Shown here piece after piece: positions 11,382 to 23,794 of a stretch of 64,000 nt of DNA. Source of the stretch: Dioscorea cayenensis subsp. rotundata (lineage: Eukaryota > Streptophyta > Magnoliopsida > Dioscoreales > Dioscoreaceae); the NCBI RefSeq assembly GCF_009730915.1, contig NC_052486.1, positions 23,501,637-23,565,636 on the forward strand, read 5' to 3'. How positions within the stretch are numbered: position 1 is the stretch's first letter; every line of letters begins with the position of its first letter. Below the pieces are notes generated by a model. That model was given only the letters and a program-made list of their open reading frames with translations, ran no database searches and had not been told where the DNA came from. The position numbers and the translations under genes are program-made.

Positions 11382-14054
11382 ACAAGATTAGAAAAAAAAA
11401 AAAAAATGAAAAAAAGCTCACTAAAGGTATTCTATCGATTTTTGTTGATCATTGAAGTTATCATCGGTTGTTTATCGTCTAATGCTTGCGATGATTGTAT
11501 CAACACACTGCATGGTCTGTAGAGTTGTATGGTAGTAAAAGCTCATGGAAGGTGTATCCTGCATACATTTATTTCACTATCTCGTATCTGTATGATCAAT
11601 GGGCATTGGCTTCTTTTTCATCAGACTAAATGAATGATTGAATCCATATACATATGATGTTTTCTCGATTGTATATGTGTGACTTTGTGATATTTATTAT
11701 TATTATTATTATAGAGAGAGTTTAATTCATTTTGGCAGATGATTTAAAACTAATGATGTTTGTTTATAATCCTTAGATGATGATTTAACGATTATTATTT
11801 ATATAAATATTATAAAAATTTATTATTATTTAATAATGTCTATAAATGGATCGTATTTATTGGATTATTATCCAATAATTACTGTAGTCGTTTTCTAAAT
11901 TTCAAATCTTTCAAATATAAAGATGTTTTAGATGAAAGCTCCTCATTTATATTTTTATATATAGTTAAATGATTAATTCTGAACTCAATAAACGAATTCA
12001 ATATATATATAATTAAAAAATAAGAAGTGAGCCATGGGATCATGTGACTTGTTCTGACATATATTTTCTTTACTCAATCACGAAAAAGTTTTTCATGTTT
12101 CCTGCCTTTTTTTTTCACACTTTCTCGTCTCATTGCAACCTTTGCCAAGCTTTTACTTTATTTATTTTATTTTGTTTGTTAACTTGAGATTCCTCAAATA
12201 ACCCTAAGCTTGACTTCTCTGATCCACATCCAAGGGCATTATTGTCTTTTTAGAAAAGTACTTTACCGTACTGGTCCCTTGGTTTCATCCAAGAAACTTC
12301 CCACTCTGCTGTATCTGAAATTACCATCTTGCCCATCAATTTCCCAGGGGTATTCTGGGAATCAAACCATTTTTGAGTCCTTTGTTGTCTATCATTTTTA
12401 ACCCTCTACTTTCTTATAATTGCATTGATGTCCTTATTCTTTGAATATAAATATATATATATATATATAGATAAAAATAGCAGTGTTTAAAAGCACATTT
12501 AAATCGTAATTTGGATCTGCAAAAGTTCTTCTTGTTTTTTGGATTTAATGGATCAAATTATTGAATTAAATGCCCTCTCACAACCAGACGTTTCATGTGA
12601 AAGTATTGATTTTAGATTTCATTATCATGTCATGTTGCAGTAATAAATAAAATATTTACAAGCATTGGTGATTGGTCATATATATATATATATATATATT
12701 AATGTGGTGGTCCGGCAAATGGGAACCAATGTTTCTCTTGTTATACAGTTATACTAACTCCATGTGGAATGTTCTGGCGTTTCACATCGAGTGCTGATCC
12801 CAAGACACCTTTTCTTAATTGGACGGTTGTGATTGGGTTGTTGGGTTGTCAAAGTCCTTGGGATCTGAATTGGGTCCATCTTGGGAGATGGTTTGCATTC
12901 AACGTTGAATTAATTTTTGCATTAATTTAATAACATGATTATTTTCTGATTCATTTTTTTCAATTAACATTTATTATACGTGTTTTGTTTTTAAGTTTGA
13001 ATTAATTATGAGCACATGGAATGTTTGAATTAATCACATAATTTTCATTTAATTCCTTGGAAAATAAAAGAAGTAAATAAATAAATTATGAATTTTCAAA
13101 GGGTCAATATTTCTATAATTTTATGTTTTAGCTTTTTTCTTCTCTCCTGTGCTTGCCAAAAACATCATCATACCTGGTAGGTTTTAAAGTTTATTTTTAA
13201 TAAAGAAATTATAAGATACAAATTACAAGAATTGATAAGTTAATTTCTAAGTCAAAATTGGATTGAGAATGTTATATATATATATATATATATTGAGACA
13301 GATAAACAAGGGTGTAAAGTAAATAAATCTCAACAATCAAATGGGATGCAAATAAAATTGAAGATTTTTTTTTTTTTGGGACTAATCTGGTTGGACTCCA
13401 TTCGGAATCTCAAGTGCTCACTTGACTTTTTGGACGTTAGATCAGAAGAGCACAGTGGCTCACCGACCACGCCTTCCATATAAAAGTGATCCACTTTTGC
13501 TGTCAGCTGAGAAAGCCTCATATACCAGAAAGTGTACCTCATTTTCTCAATTATTCATCTTTCTTATTTTGTTGTTTGTATGTTTTATGTGATTGTTTTG
13601 TGTAACTATTTCTGAACTTATTTCTTATTTTGTTATTTGTATGTTTTATGTGCTTGTTTTGTGTAACTATTTCTGAACTTACTTCACCTCTAGTGACTGC
13701 TTTTCAGTTTCTCATCTGATATATAGCTCTTTCTTTTCTATCTTTTGTTTGTTCCAGGGTTTATCTATTTATGCTTTTTGTTCTTTTTGATAAAATAGTA
13801 ATTTATTCATTTCTATTAAAAAAATAAAAATAAAAATAATGGGAATAGGATATAGATAATTTTATACATGTACTATTTATCCATTTATTCATTTTATTTC
13901 CAGATTGAGCTGGATATTAGCAATTTACAGTACATTTTAATTCAATCAAATGGCAAATATAATAATAGTTTAGAACACTAAGCAGAAAAAAATAAAAACA
14001 AAAAAAATTCTCTCCACAATGTCCATCTTTTGGCAGACCCCATTTGGACGGCTC
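11382..14054. other. Intergenic region between WEB and CCR-like genes
   Basis: The two genes converge here. No coding region is supported. Contents are AT-rich sequence with (AT)n tracts (for example near 12662-12699 and 13274-13293) and one tandem duplication listed separately. Confidence 0.6.
13560..13681. repeat. 61 bp tandem duplication
   Basis: Two head-to-tail copies, 13560-13620 and 13621-13681, each running from TTTCTTATTTTGTT to TTTCTGAACTTA. I count two mismatches. The near identity suggests a fairly recent duplication in non-coding DNA. Confidence 0.85.
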
Positions 14055-16421
14055 CTAATCGTCCACGTGTACCTCATCAATAAAGTCAACCATGAGTTTG
14101 TTTAGCTTCTTGTTTTGAATCCTCTGCTGGATTACCATCAAACCATCACTGCAATCAACCAAGTTTAAATACATCATTAGTACTAAATGGCCTAAATTAT
14201 TCATGTTATTTACAAGAATGCCAATGAAGGATGAAACCTTGGAGGAGGGGCAGGGGAAGAGGGAACAAGCATCTTGGCTAGTTTCACAGCGTCCTCCGGC
14301 CGGCAGACGGTGTGATTGAAGCAGAGATATCGACCAAAGGCCAACGAGTTCTCATAAACACAAATGTGAGCGTCTACAAGGAACTTAAGATCGACTGTGA
14401 CGAGTACTCCATCTCCATACATTTCCGGTGTACCCTTCAAGTAAGGATTCTCCGGGGATAGCTGGCCTCCAGTAAGCAAAAGACCGGCATTTATCGACAC
14501 CATGTCTACTCCTCTGTCCATGGCCAGTGCCCATGCAGTCTTCTCTGCTAGAGTCTTCGCTAAAGCGTGCCATAACTGCATAAAGTATCAGTGAATGAAG
14601 TAAGAAGGGTATATATGTCAACTCATCTTCCGAATATTTAGAAGGTGGCTTGTAATTATATCTATTGACCTGGATTTCTTTCTCTAGTAAAAAAGATTAT
14701 TTAGAATTCAAAGGCATAGAAAAGTTCAACATGGAAAAAAAATTGTTTGTTGGAACTTATGTAAAGCAATATTGAATATAATTCAGTGCAGGTTGCTGGG
14801 GCAATCAGCATGGTTGAATGTTATATAGGCATTTTAATTTTGGTGATCATAATAGAAATATTTGATACCTTGAATTTTCGACAAAATTCAGGATCGCTCC
14901 AATTACGTTCATCCACATCGGTGTCTAAATCGCGCTTCTCCTTCCACACAACAGCAGTCACCGATGATGTGAAAACAACCCTTTCCATAGTTTCAGTTTG
15001 AGCACAAGCCTCTAACACATTAAGTGCAGCTCTAACCTCTATTTCAGCAGTGAACTCCTGAAAAAATTATATTTTTTATACATTAGAATTAATAGCAAGC
15101 ATAGTTTTTCAGGGCATAAATGATATATGTTTGGTATTAAGCTTGTCAAACAAACTCTTCTTTATTGATATTAAAAATCTAAGATGACATACAGATTGAG
15201 AATAAAAAATGGTGTCATATAGTTGAAGACGCCAACAGGATAAATAAAATCCAAAACCATCAACGTCACATTTAGATATGTTTATGTTGAAGATAACAAG
15301 GGAATACATAAATTCAAAACCATCAACTTCACATGCTAAGTAACTTAAGTTTATGGAAATTAAGAAAAGTCTATGGCTTGTGTAAGGGATAAAGAAACTC
15401 TGAGTGTGTTGTCCAAGAAGAAACTACAAAGAGTATTGGCCCCATAAAGAAAAACTTATGAGCACACTGTTCTCCTTTCTCAAATAAAAACATAAATAAA
15501 TAAAGTTCCAACATCTTCACCAACCCAAGAGAAAGGCTTCAAAATTGTCAGCTTAGAGGATCACTTGTCCCTCATGATGTGTGTGAGTAAGCAAAGCATT
15601 GAAGTGATAAACAAGCATCAAAACTGGAAAAATTTATTTGTCAAGCATAAATTCAATAGTTTTGCTGTCTGCTATTCTATGTGGCACACAAGATGATCAT
15701 GATCCCGGGAAATAATAACTTCCCCCAAAATGGAGTTCAACATCCATGGTGTCTCAATCAATGCCGTGTGGTCCTAATTAATAGATGTGCCTAAAGTTGG
15801 CTTTGAAACAACCAGGAACCAAATTAAGAACTCACTCAATTATAACTCTTAAATCTTTCCACTGTTTGGAATAAGGAACAAGTACCCAGCCAGACAAATG
15901 ATAGGTTCCAGAACTCCAACTTAAACACAACTGTAAGCCTTAACAACGTTTGGAAGGAGCAAACATTAAATACAATAACTAGTTTCTAAAAATTATGAAC
16001 TTATGAGTGAAATAGAATGACTTACATCATAGATTGATTCCTCAAACATGTAGAACAAACCAGAGCAACCTTTCAGAGCATCAACGATGCTCTGATAGTC
16101 AAACGGGTCTGATCGGAAGAGCTTTAGCCGGTTGTTGTCAATTGGCAACCCCTTGAGATCATGCAAAGCACCTAAGAACAATCACAAACAAAGTCAAATA
16201 CACAGTGAGAATCACCAAAACTTGAAAGCAAACTTGCAGTAGCATAACAAAGGAAAAATTAAGAACAATAATGAAATACCATGCAAGTTATTGGTGGCAG
16301 CATGGACATAATAGCCTCTGTTGAGAAGACAATCAACAAGTGATGAGCCAAGAGGACCTGATACGTCCATCACACAGACAGTCTTGTGACAAGACTGGCC
16401 TTCATCTGGTCCCATGTTCAT
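14055..16421 (-). CDS. Cinnamoyl-CoA-reductase-like SDR (SNL6-type)
   Basis: Five exons on the minus strand: 16421-16280, 16171-16026, 15057-14869, 14575-14238 and 14148-14055. All have GT-AG borders and fitting phases, giving 302 residues. This is an extended short-chain dehydrogenase/reductase related to CCR. The nucleotide-binding start is VCVMDVSGPLGSS, then CSGLFYMFE, then VVFTSSVTAVVWKE with the conserved Ser, NAGLLL, and the family C-terminus (QNKKLNKLMVDF). Where CCR has NWYCYGK, this protein has LWHALAK, so His162 sits at the catalytic Tyr position while Lys166 is kept. The glycine motif is also weak (SGPLG instead of TGxxGxxG). It may be a divergent or non-catalytic NADPH-binding relative rather than a lignin CCR. 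The last exon is small and easy to miss; without it the frame ends in unrelated residues. Confidence 0.85.
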
Positions 16422-16492
16422 TCTATGGATGCAGAAATGAAGGTGTGCAGAGAGAAATAGGATGGTTGAAGATGCTAAGATATAAGTGCTTG

Positions 16493-16500
16493 TATATAAA
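16493..16500 (-). promoter_or_regulatory. TATA-like box of CCR-like gene
   Basis: TTTATATA on the minus strand, about 72 bases before the ATG at 16421, a normal plant spacing. Position and motif are the only support. Confidence 0.4.
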
Positions 16501-18392
16501 GGACAGGAGGGAAGGGGGTGTGCAAAGCATTCAAAGAGAAAGTAGGAAGACAGGTGGGAGGGGGTTGGCTGTTGGCTAAATGGATTGGCAGATTGAGAAC
16601 ATTGATGGGAGGTTTGGTGAGAAGGATGGTCTCACTGGCTACCGGTCTAAACTTAGCAAGTTGCCAGTTTGGACTAGTGTTGTTGCATGGTGCCAAGAAG
16701 TAAGCATTAAAATAAAGTAGAATTTACATGATGATGAAAAAAAAACAAATAATTTGAACCAATATTTAGCTCAAAATATTAATAAATAAGTCAAATATGA
16801 ACAGTTTGATCAAGAATCCAAGATCAGAATCAACAAAAATCAAAGATTTATAACAAAAGTGAGAGACCATCTATTTTTCTTCAAGAAATTTATCCAACAT
16901 GTGATTGATACTCAATTAAACTAATAAAAATGAGAAATAAAACAGATGAAGTAAAATATGGAAAGACATGTTAGAAATGAGCTCCCCTTGGGATACCCTT
17001 TGCTCTAAAAAGCTAACTGTTTTTAGATTGATATAATGTCATATCAATTTCAGATGTAATTAGTATGTATCCTATATATAAAATGGAGTTCAACAGATTT
17101 TCAGAATATGCTCTGAAAACCACACACACCACAAAAAAATAAATAAATAAATAAATAAATAAATAAAGAAGAATTTCATAATTGAATTCAGAACCACAAG
17201 ATTTATTCTACATGGAGCCGCCAGACAATGAGGAGAGAAGCTAAATTATGAACCCATACTCAAGATGTTTATCAATAAGTGCTCCTTGACCATTGGATGT
17301 TTAAGCACATCATAACTATATCACATAACAAGCGATATACTAGTATAATTAAAGGCTCTTCATCTGATTTGATGACTGAACTGGCCCAACTAGAACCAGA
17401 ATAAATACATTCACTGTTCACAGACAGATGTGTGGAAAATTATTCAACTCATGTTGAGGCTGTTGGGATGGGTTGCAGAACTAGTTGTAGATTGGCTGGA
17501 GGCAGGTGTTCAAGTACTTGGCACACATTTGCAGATATGTATCATAAATGGCTCTTTGTGGTTCACTAGTACCACGAATGATCCAGGTTCATGTGGGAAC
17601 TTATTTTAGTCAAATCATACATAAATGATTACAATATCAAGAAACTTGTTTAGCATTAATGCAGAGTTTATGCCTTATGGCGCCAGTGTTAAGCTAACAT
17701 GACGAATCTAACATCTATATTTTGGTCTGAGGTGAAGGCTAATAGTCTAATACCAGCAATTCCATCATACAAATCTAATTCAAAGTTAAAACAAGTATCA
17801 TTGATAGAAGGGCATTAGTACACCAACCATTAACTGTTGTTTATTCTTTATGACTGACTGGAATCCATACTTTTTCAAGATGACTGTGCAGTTTGTTTCT
17901 GTTAGTCCACGTTAGAATTCAAAGATGATAGTGAGATAGCAAGAGAGAAACAACATCTAATGAAACTTTTATAAAGCTATTACCAAGGAAAGTAATCCAA
18001 AAAGCTTTATACCATTATAAGATCAGAGAAAACCCTGAGGAAAAGCTTGTCCCGTTGCGTTGTTTACCATTCATTTACTCAAAACACCAAATACAATAAA
18101 ACACATCATGGTCACATATTCATCCCCCTGCTGGATACTTCACCAAGTGATATAGGAGGTTTCAAATAAAATAAAGTCACAAAATAATCTTTGCCGGAAA
18201 AATGAAAACAGTCAAAAACAAGTAGCAGAACGCAATCAAACAATCAGCAAAGAAATTTGGGAACCAATTTGAAAAGCAGCTCAAAGACATAGCATTGATG
18301 AAACACTGATAAACATATTACTGTTGAAACATTAAACTATAAGTGTATACTATGTACATCTGGCAGCCAAAAATGTTGCAGCTTCAGAGTTG
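16501..18392. other. Intergenic region
   Basis: No gene is supported on either strand. Moderately AT-rich, with a (AATA)n tract near 17140-17165. Probably the upstream region of the CCR-like gene plus the downstream region of the next minus-strand gene. Confidence 0.55.
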
Positions 18393-21300
18393 TCAGAAAG
18401 AGAATTCCTTTGGTAATTCTTGGAATTTACCTGATAAAAAGCTCTTGTACTTCCCTTTTAGATCTCTAACTGTGAAGAAACAGAAAAAAAAAGAAAAAAA
18501 AGTGTCTAGTATTTGAGCCAATAACAAATTTAAGAGTAAAATATTGTAAGCCTGCATTTACCCTTGGAACCAGAAGTTGCCCCCGGTTTGCTTTCTGATA
18601 ATCCACTGGATAAAGTTGACTTGACCAATTTAATTAGTTCGCCGCCTGAATCATAGAATAAGTTAGCATATGTGACATAAGAGACATGGCAACTTTGAGT
18701 TGATAATATTCAAAACTCACAAGGTATATGCTTTCCGCCATGACTGATATTTATTAAGAAGGACGGAATGCCATTATCTTTTAACTGTACACAGACAGGT
18801 GAAAACACGCCGAAAAACCAACTACTATAAGTCGACCAATAACTACTTGATAAATTAGTGCGCTACCAAACCAATAACAAGAATGAAGTATTCAATACAG
18901 ACCTGTGAATAGAGGACCTTCGCAAGTACTAGTGGATCAATGGGTGAGGGACCTTTGTCATACACAGGAAGAAACTTTCCATCTTGATAGCCAGCCAAAA
19001 AGTGAAAGGCAGCTTGACCAGGAGAAAGTTTTGAGAGCAAAGGAAGAGCTCCGGTACTGTAAGAACAAGTAAATTAGACAGGAACACTGTTGAGACAGAA
19101 AGCCTACAAACTAGGATTTTTCTTTTTATACAGAAAAACCAGCAAAATCAATTGTTTCGGAACATACAATGGTTTTTGTTTCATATAAAGAAGAATTTTT
19201 CCACCAACAAAAAGGTGATTTCCCTAGCAAATTCTTTTGTGAACCAAAGCATTAAACAACCTCAAAAAGCTAATAGATTAAGATCGTAATGGACTGTCCC
19301 ATAGAGCAATCACGCAGGCATACAGTCTGCAAGTAAATGTTTGAGCCGAATTACTGGGTCTAACATGAGTTTAAAGAGTCTCATTTTTTGTTTTTTTTTG
19401 GGTGGACAAGCCATAGGATCAAATCCTCAACCTTTGAGTGAGGAGATTAGAACTTTTGACCTTTAATTTAGGAGGCAAATGAAATAACAACTTTAATATT
19501 GCAAGGGGAAGGTTTGCTTACATTGTCTTAATTGTTAATTGCTCTAAAATTTTATTCCTTAACTCAAAGAAAAGCCTTCTATTCAATACATAAATTTAGT
19601 TAAGAAGGAAAGGAAGTCAATGTGAGTTTTCATATGGTAAATTAAACAGCAGAACTGTTGTTCATGACAAAAAAAGGAGTACTTGAAAAACAAAGGCAGA
19701 GAAATCATTCCGTGTTCACATACCTATCAGATGTTGCAAAGATTATGCATGCTGGCTTTTTTAACAAACTTGGTCTAGCTAAAGCTCCAGACTGAAAGAA
19801 TGGCGCAATTCCATGAGAGGACCAAACAACACCTGCATCTGATGACAGTAGTGCTTCACAGAGATCTGAGCACCTTTCTAAAATATCATCCAGACCGAAA
19901 AGCAGAATAACAGAATCACCAGCAACAAGAAGCCTACGCATTTGCATCCAGACTAGGTAACATCGGCATGTGAAGTGGATGAACAAACATGGAATATTTG
20001 AGCTTTAGGAATTACTACCTGCCACAAAGAGGAATGCCTCCCCTAGCAGATATTATAGGTGCGGTCAAAGCACCGAGAGCTTTTTTTACAGCATTAGTGT
20101 CAGAGAAAGTTCTACCGCATAATATGAGGGATGAACTTTCAATATCAACTGCTGCACACCCATGAGATGCCTCAAGGCCAAGAGTGTCCCCGACACTAGA
20201 CCTGCATTATCAAGGGGGTAAATGCAAGCCTGGGTCAGTTCCCATGGAAAGCAATTCCATAACAATTATAGCATGGATGATTTTCTTTTGATCATACTGC
20301 CTTCATTATCCGGCTCCTCATGTGAGCAAGATTTCTAGTGGTTCTTAAATTAATAATTTCTGATCTATTGCCAAATAGGTTTGCCTACGATGATCATCAA
20401 ACTTCCTCACTAACAGCAGTAAGTTGGTGTACATAACAGTTTGAACATTGCTCAATAGAAGATGAAGAAATGAGTCAATTGCATGCTTGAAACTGTTAGT
20501 CTATACTGTCATATCATGCAATCAATGAATTGGATAAATAGATACAATCAAAAGGAAAGTGCAAATCAAATATTTATTGTTGAAGCTCATTGAGTATAAG
20601 TATCTCTGTTCTTAAATTTGGAAGGCCGGGTGACAATGCCAAAATAATGGACTTTCTGAGAAGCCAGCATCTAATATTATCTTTCCATTTAGCATGTATC
20701 TAAGATCCAATTTTCCAAACTTCAAAAACTGTGTAAAAACTGAAAATTACCTTATAGAACTAGCAATATAAACTGTCACAGGGCAAGAATCATGGGAAAT
20801 TGCTCTGCTGGATGTTGTCCAGAGGATATTAGCAACTGACAAAGCAGCGGAGGAGCTATCACTTATGACACGGACCTTCGCATCACACTTTGAGAAAGAA
20901 CCCACAGCCCCATCTTGAACAAACAAACTTGACATTGAAGAAAGGTGAGATGTAACCTAGAATAAAAAGAAAACATGTATAAGCAGAAAAGAAGAATGTT
21001 GCACCTTAATTAGAATATATTCAGTTTTTTTCTGATTTGAGAATTCTTGGGACATCTGAACCTCAAAAAATATCTTAGTTATAGCCAAGGATTATACATG
21101 ATTTAAAATTTTCTTGAATTGAGCCTTTGAAATTTCTGGAGCTCCACCAACAGCATTTCCTCTCACATGAAATGGAAGGCCACAAAGATGTTCTGCACAA
21201 TGGAATAACTGGCATGAATTTAGAGCTGAGAAATTTGAGAAATTATCACAACTTCAGCAAAGAAAAATCAATGCAAAACCTCAACACAACCTACTGTGGA

Positions 21301-23251
21301 TGCACCAAGATTTTGAAGCTCAGTAAATTTTAAGTTATGATAAACCTTATCCTTTACAACAACACCTCTAACAGCAAGAGCCCTGCCCATTCCATAGGAA
21401 ACTCCCGATGCATCCCTGGATGATCAGATGAGCAATAATGAGAATTGTACAAAGTGAAATTTTAAGAAAAACAAAGGAATCATCAAAGGTACTTCTGCAT
21501 AAAAACCCAATGACTCATGGTTCAATTTTCATTGAACAGATGAGCCCTTGTAAGCTAAAGAATTATCAGCCACAATGAACAATGATGATTTTAACATGCT
21601 GAAATCTAAGGAAAAAGGCAAAAGGCGGCTTCATAGCTTGTCCAGTCAACAAGATGAAAGTTAAAAGATAATTACATCTCAGTTTCATGCCATTAGAAAT
21701 TAAAAAAAAAAATCTAAAATAAATTCCATTAGTCACAAAAGTGAAGTAATGGCTTCAACTTAAGAGCCACGAAAGAATTACAGGAACAAGCAAAATTAGT
21801 GACTTCCCACTGAAAGAAAAACAAAAAAAAATAATTTTTTATAGACGCTAACATTCAACATTTGGTTGAGCTGTCCCAGACTATAGAATATACAATTGCC
21901 AAATTAATGTCCTTGACATATTTCCCGGATGAGATGCTAGGCCACAATGATAGCTAGTTAAAAATACCCCATATCATAGCTCTTCAGGTTGTGGCCCCAT
22001 CATTGCTAATACCAATATCATGGCTGAACTCCAAGCTATCCACCTCATCCTTCAAGCAACAATTAGAGAACAGATGCATCTTCACCACATTTTTACTGCC
22101 AACCAGGATATCCATCACATTCTCACCGGCAATCAATCTATTACTGGTATACCTGACCGGAGCATTAACCAGTGGATCCAGATTATCAGTTCCATGCTCA
22201 ACATGGCGGGCAATCCTTGCATTCATCATGTACCCAAGGATTGGATTAGTCCAGCCAGTAAACTGGCTATACATGGCAGAAATCTTCACACCCTTACTCC
22301 TTTTCATCATGGCAGGGATCTTCCAAAATGAATTATGAAAAGCTTCAATATAGCTGGTTTTCAATTCTAGTTTGTTAGTCTTCTTCTATTTGCTTTCCTT
22401 TTGTTGTTTTTGGTTTTGTCTTTGTAATTGTTAGCTGGCTCTGTTTTTTGTTGTTTCTTCTTCAATAAAATAGCCTTTGGGCTCCTTATTTCAAAAAAAA
22501 AAACCCATATTACTTTCTAGTGATGCATAATGAACCATCTGCCAATCCAGGAAAACAACAGCGCAATGCAGTTCTACAAAGGTCTATATTTCTAAGTTCA
22601 AACAAAGCAGCATAACAAGATGCATAACAGACTAAACACATGAAAATTGATCCCAGGGAACCCCTCATCAAGGAGCACGAAGAACACTTGAGAATTTCTA
22701 TAATCTAAAAACATTCAAAATCAGATACAAGCCTACGCATCTCTCATTACAGTCACTAAATTTTGAATCCAATACAAGACAAAGCTTCAGCTCAACAGGT
22801 GAGTTACCTAGGAGTTGCCACAGCTTCCACTTTCTCAGCCAATGGTTCCGAACCTCCATACTGCATGCCATATGAGAAAGAAGTAAACATCATATAAAAT
22901 CACTCCCATCCACAAAAATCAAGCAATGAAAACCAAGGAAAATCATAGCAAGCAAAGAATTCCCACCACAAAAGCTCGAGAAATCGAAAAAAAAAGATGA
23001 TAATCGCAATTAAAACAAACCCTATCCAATCAATTCATGAGACAAACAAACAAACAGATTATAAAGGCAAAAATCAGAGCGAGAGTGCCCAAAGAACCAG
23101 CGAAAAACGGAGAACAAGATCCAACAAAAGAGAGAAAAGAACTCACGAATCTGGAGAAGAGGATGGATCGATCGCCGGAGAGGTTGAAGCTCGAGGAGGC
23201 GGTGGAGATGGCAGCGGCGCGGGAGAGTTGGTTCTTCAGAGCGGTTCTCAT
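18393..23251 (-). CDS. Conserved plant protein of unassigned function, organelle-type N-terminus
   Basis: Ten exons on the minus strand: 23251-23147, 22860-22808, 21415-21346, 20956-20751, 20201-20019, 19933-19724, 19056-18903, 18784-18721, 18645-18562 and 18469-18393. All phases fit and the product is 401 residues. The first 35 residues are rich in Ser, Ala and Arg with no acid before residue 27, like a mitochondrial presequence. The rest is a mixed alpha/beta globular protein with small-residue-rich stretches such as DASGVSYGMGRALAVRG, ALGALTAPIISARGGIPLCGR and FHFLAGYQDGKFLPVYDKGPSPIDP. No membrane helix or motif I can tie to a reaction is seen. The exon 3/4 junction uses a weak donor (GTTTAT), so that border is less sure. 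The 1.4 kb intron 2 holds a LINE fragment. I do not recognise the function. Its head-to-head promoter is shared with the nucleolar RRM gene. Confidence 0.78.
21975..22503 (+). mobile_element. LINE 3'-end fragment with poly(A), in intron 2
   Basis: 5'-truncated non-LTR retrotransposon inserted antisense to the host gene. It codes a C-terminal RNase H-like segment (about 21980-22331) of the RVT_3 kind: GCGPIIANTNIMAELQAI, then DWISPASKLAIHG and HHGRDLPK. A T-rich 3' untranslated region, AATAAAAT and an A11 tail (22493-22503) follow. CCCATAT occurs at 21968-21974 and again at 22504-22510, a plausible short target-site duplication. The intact AATAAA plus tail indicate insertion by target-primed reverse transcription. 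Confidence 0.75.
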
Positions 23252-23794
23252 CTCAACACTGGGTCTTCATCGGATCACGAGGGAATGAAGGAAGAGGAAT
23301 GGCGGCAATTCCCCTAAGTTGATCATCACCGTCCATTTTATCTTGGGATGTGTGTTTTCGATCATCAGCCCAGGCCCATTAATTCAAATATCGGCCCTTA
23401 TCCTCTTTGCTTTCTCTTAATTGGGCCCATTTTTTATTAAATCATCACCGTTCATCTTACCTTGGGATATGGTAAGATCATCTTACCTCTTGGAATGTGG
23501 ATCATTAGTCTCCAGCCCATTAGTATCCGAGCGCCCTAAAGCCCATTAATTATAAATTGAGCCTAAAGCCCATAAAACTACGCTCTAGTTTGGCCCAAAA
23601 TCCAGTTGTTCATCACCGTTCATCCTACCTTGGTATTTGTTTTTCATCGATCGATAGATCATTACGAGATGGGCTTTTGTAATAATCACAAGCCCATAAG
23701 TACCTGGCCCATTTAGGCCCACTACTTCATCGTTGATTCAGTTCTAATGTATAAAAATCCCTCCTTGCTCTCCCAATTCGTTGTCTCGTTTGCA
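23252..23794. promoter_or_regulatory. Bidirectional promoter rich in site II motifs
   Basis: This 543 bp lies between two divergent start codons (23251 minus, 23795 plus). It contains at least eleven GGCCCA/AGCCCA motifs or their complements, for example at 23371-23378, 23421-23430, 23513-23520, 23548, 23566, 23592, 23671, 23692 and 23706-23722. TGGGCY site II elements are bound by TCP factors and are known to be enriched upstream of plant ribosome-biogenesis and mitochondrial genes, which fits a nucleolar protein on one side and a presequence-bearing protein on the other. A phrase close to ATCACCGTTCATCTTACCTT is repeated three times (about 23325, 23442 and 23610). Confidence 0.65.

Noticed and set aside
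12210-12401. Short plus-strand open frame of 63 residues
   Set aside because: No family resemblance, no supporting splice or promoter context, and ordinary intergenic composition.
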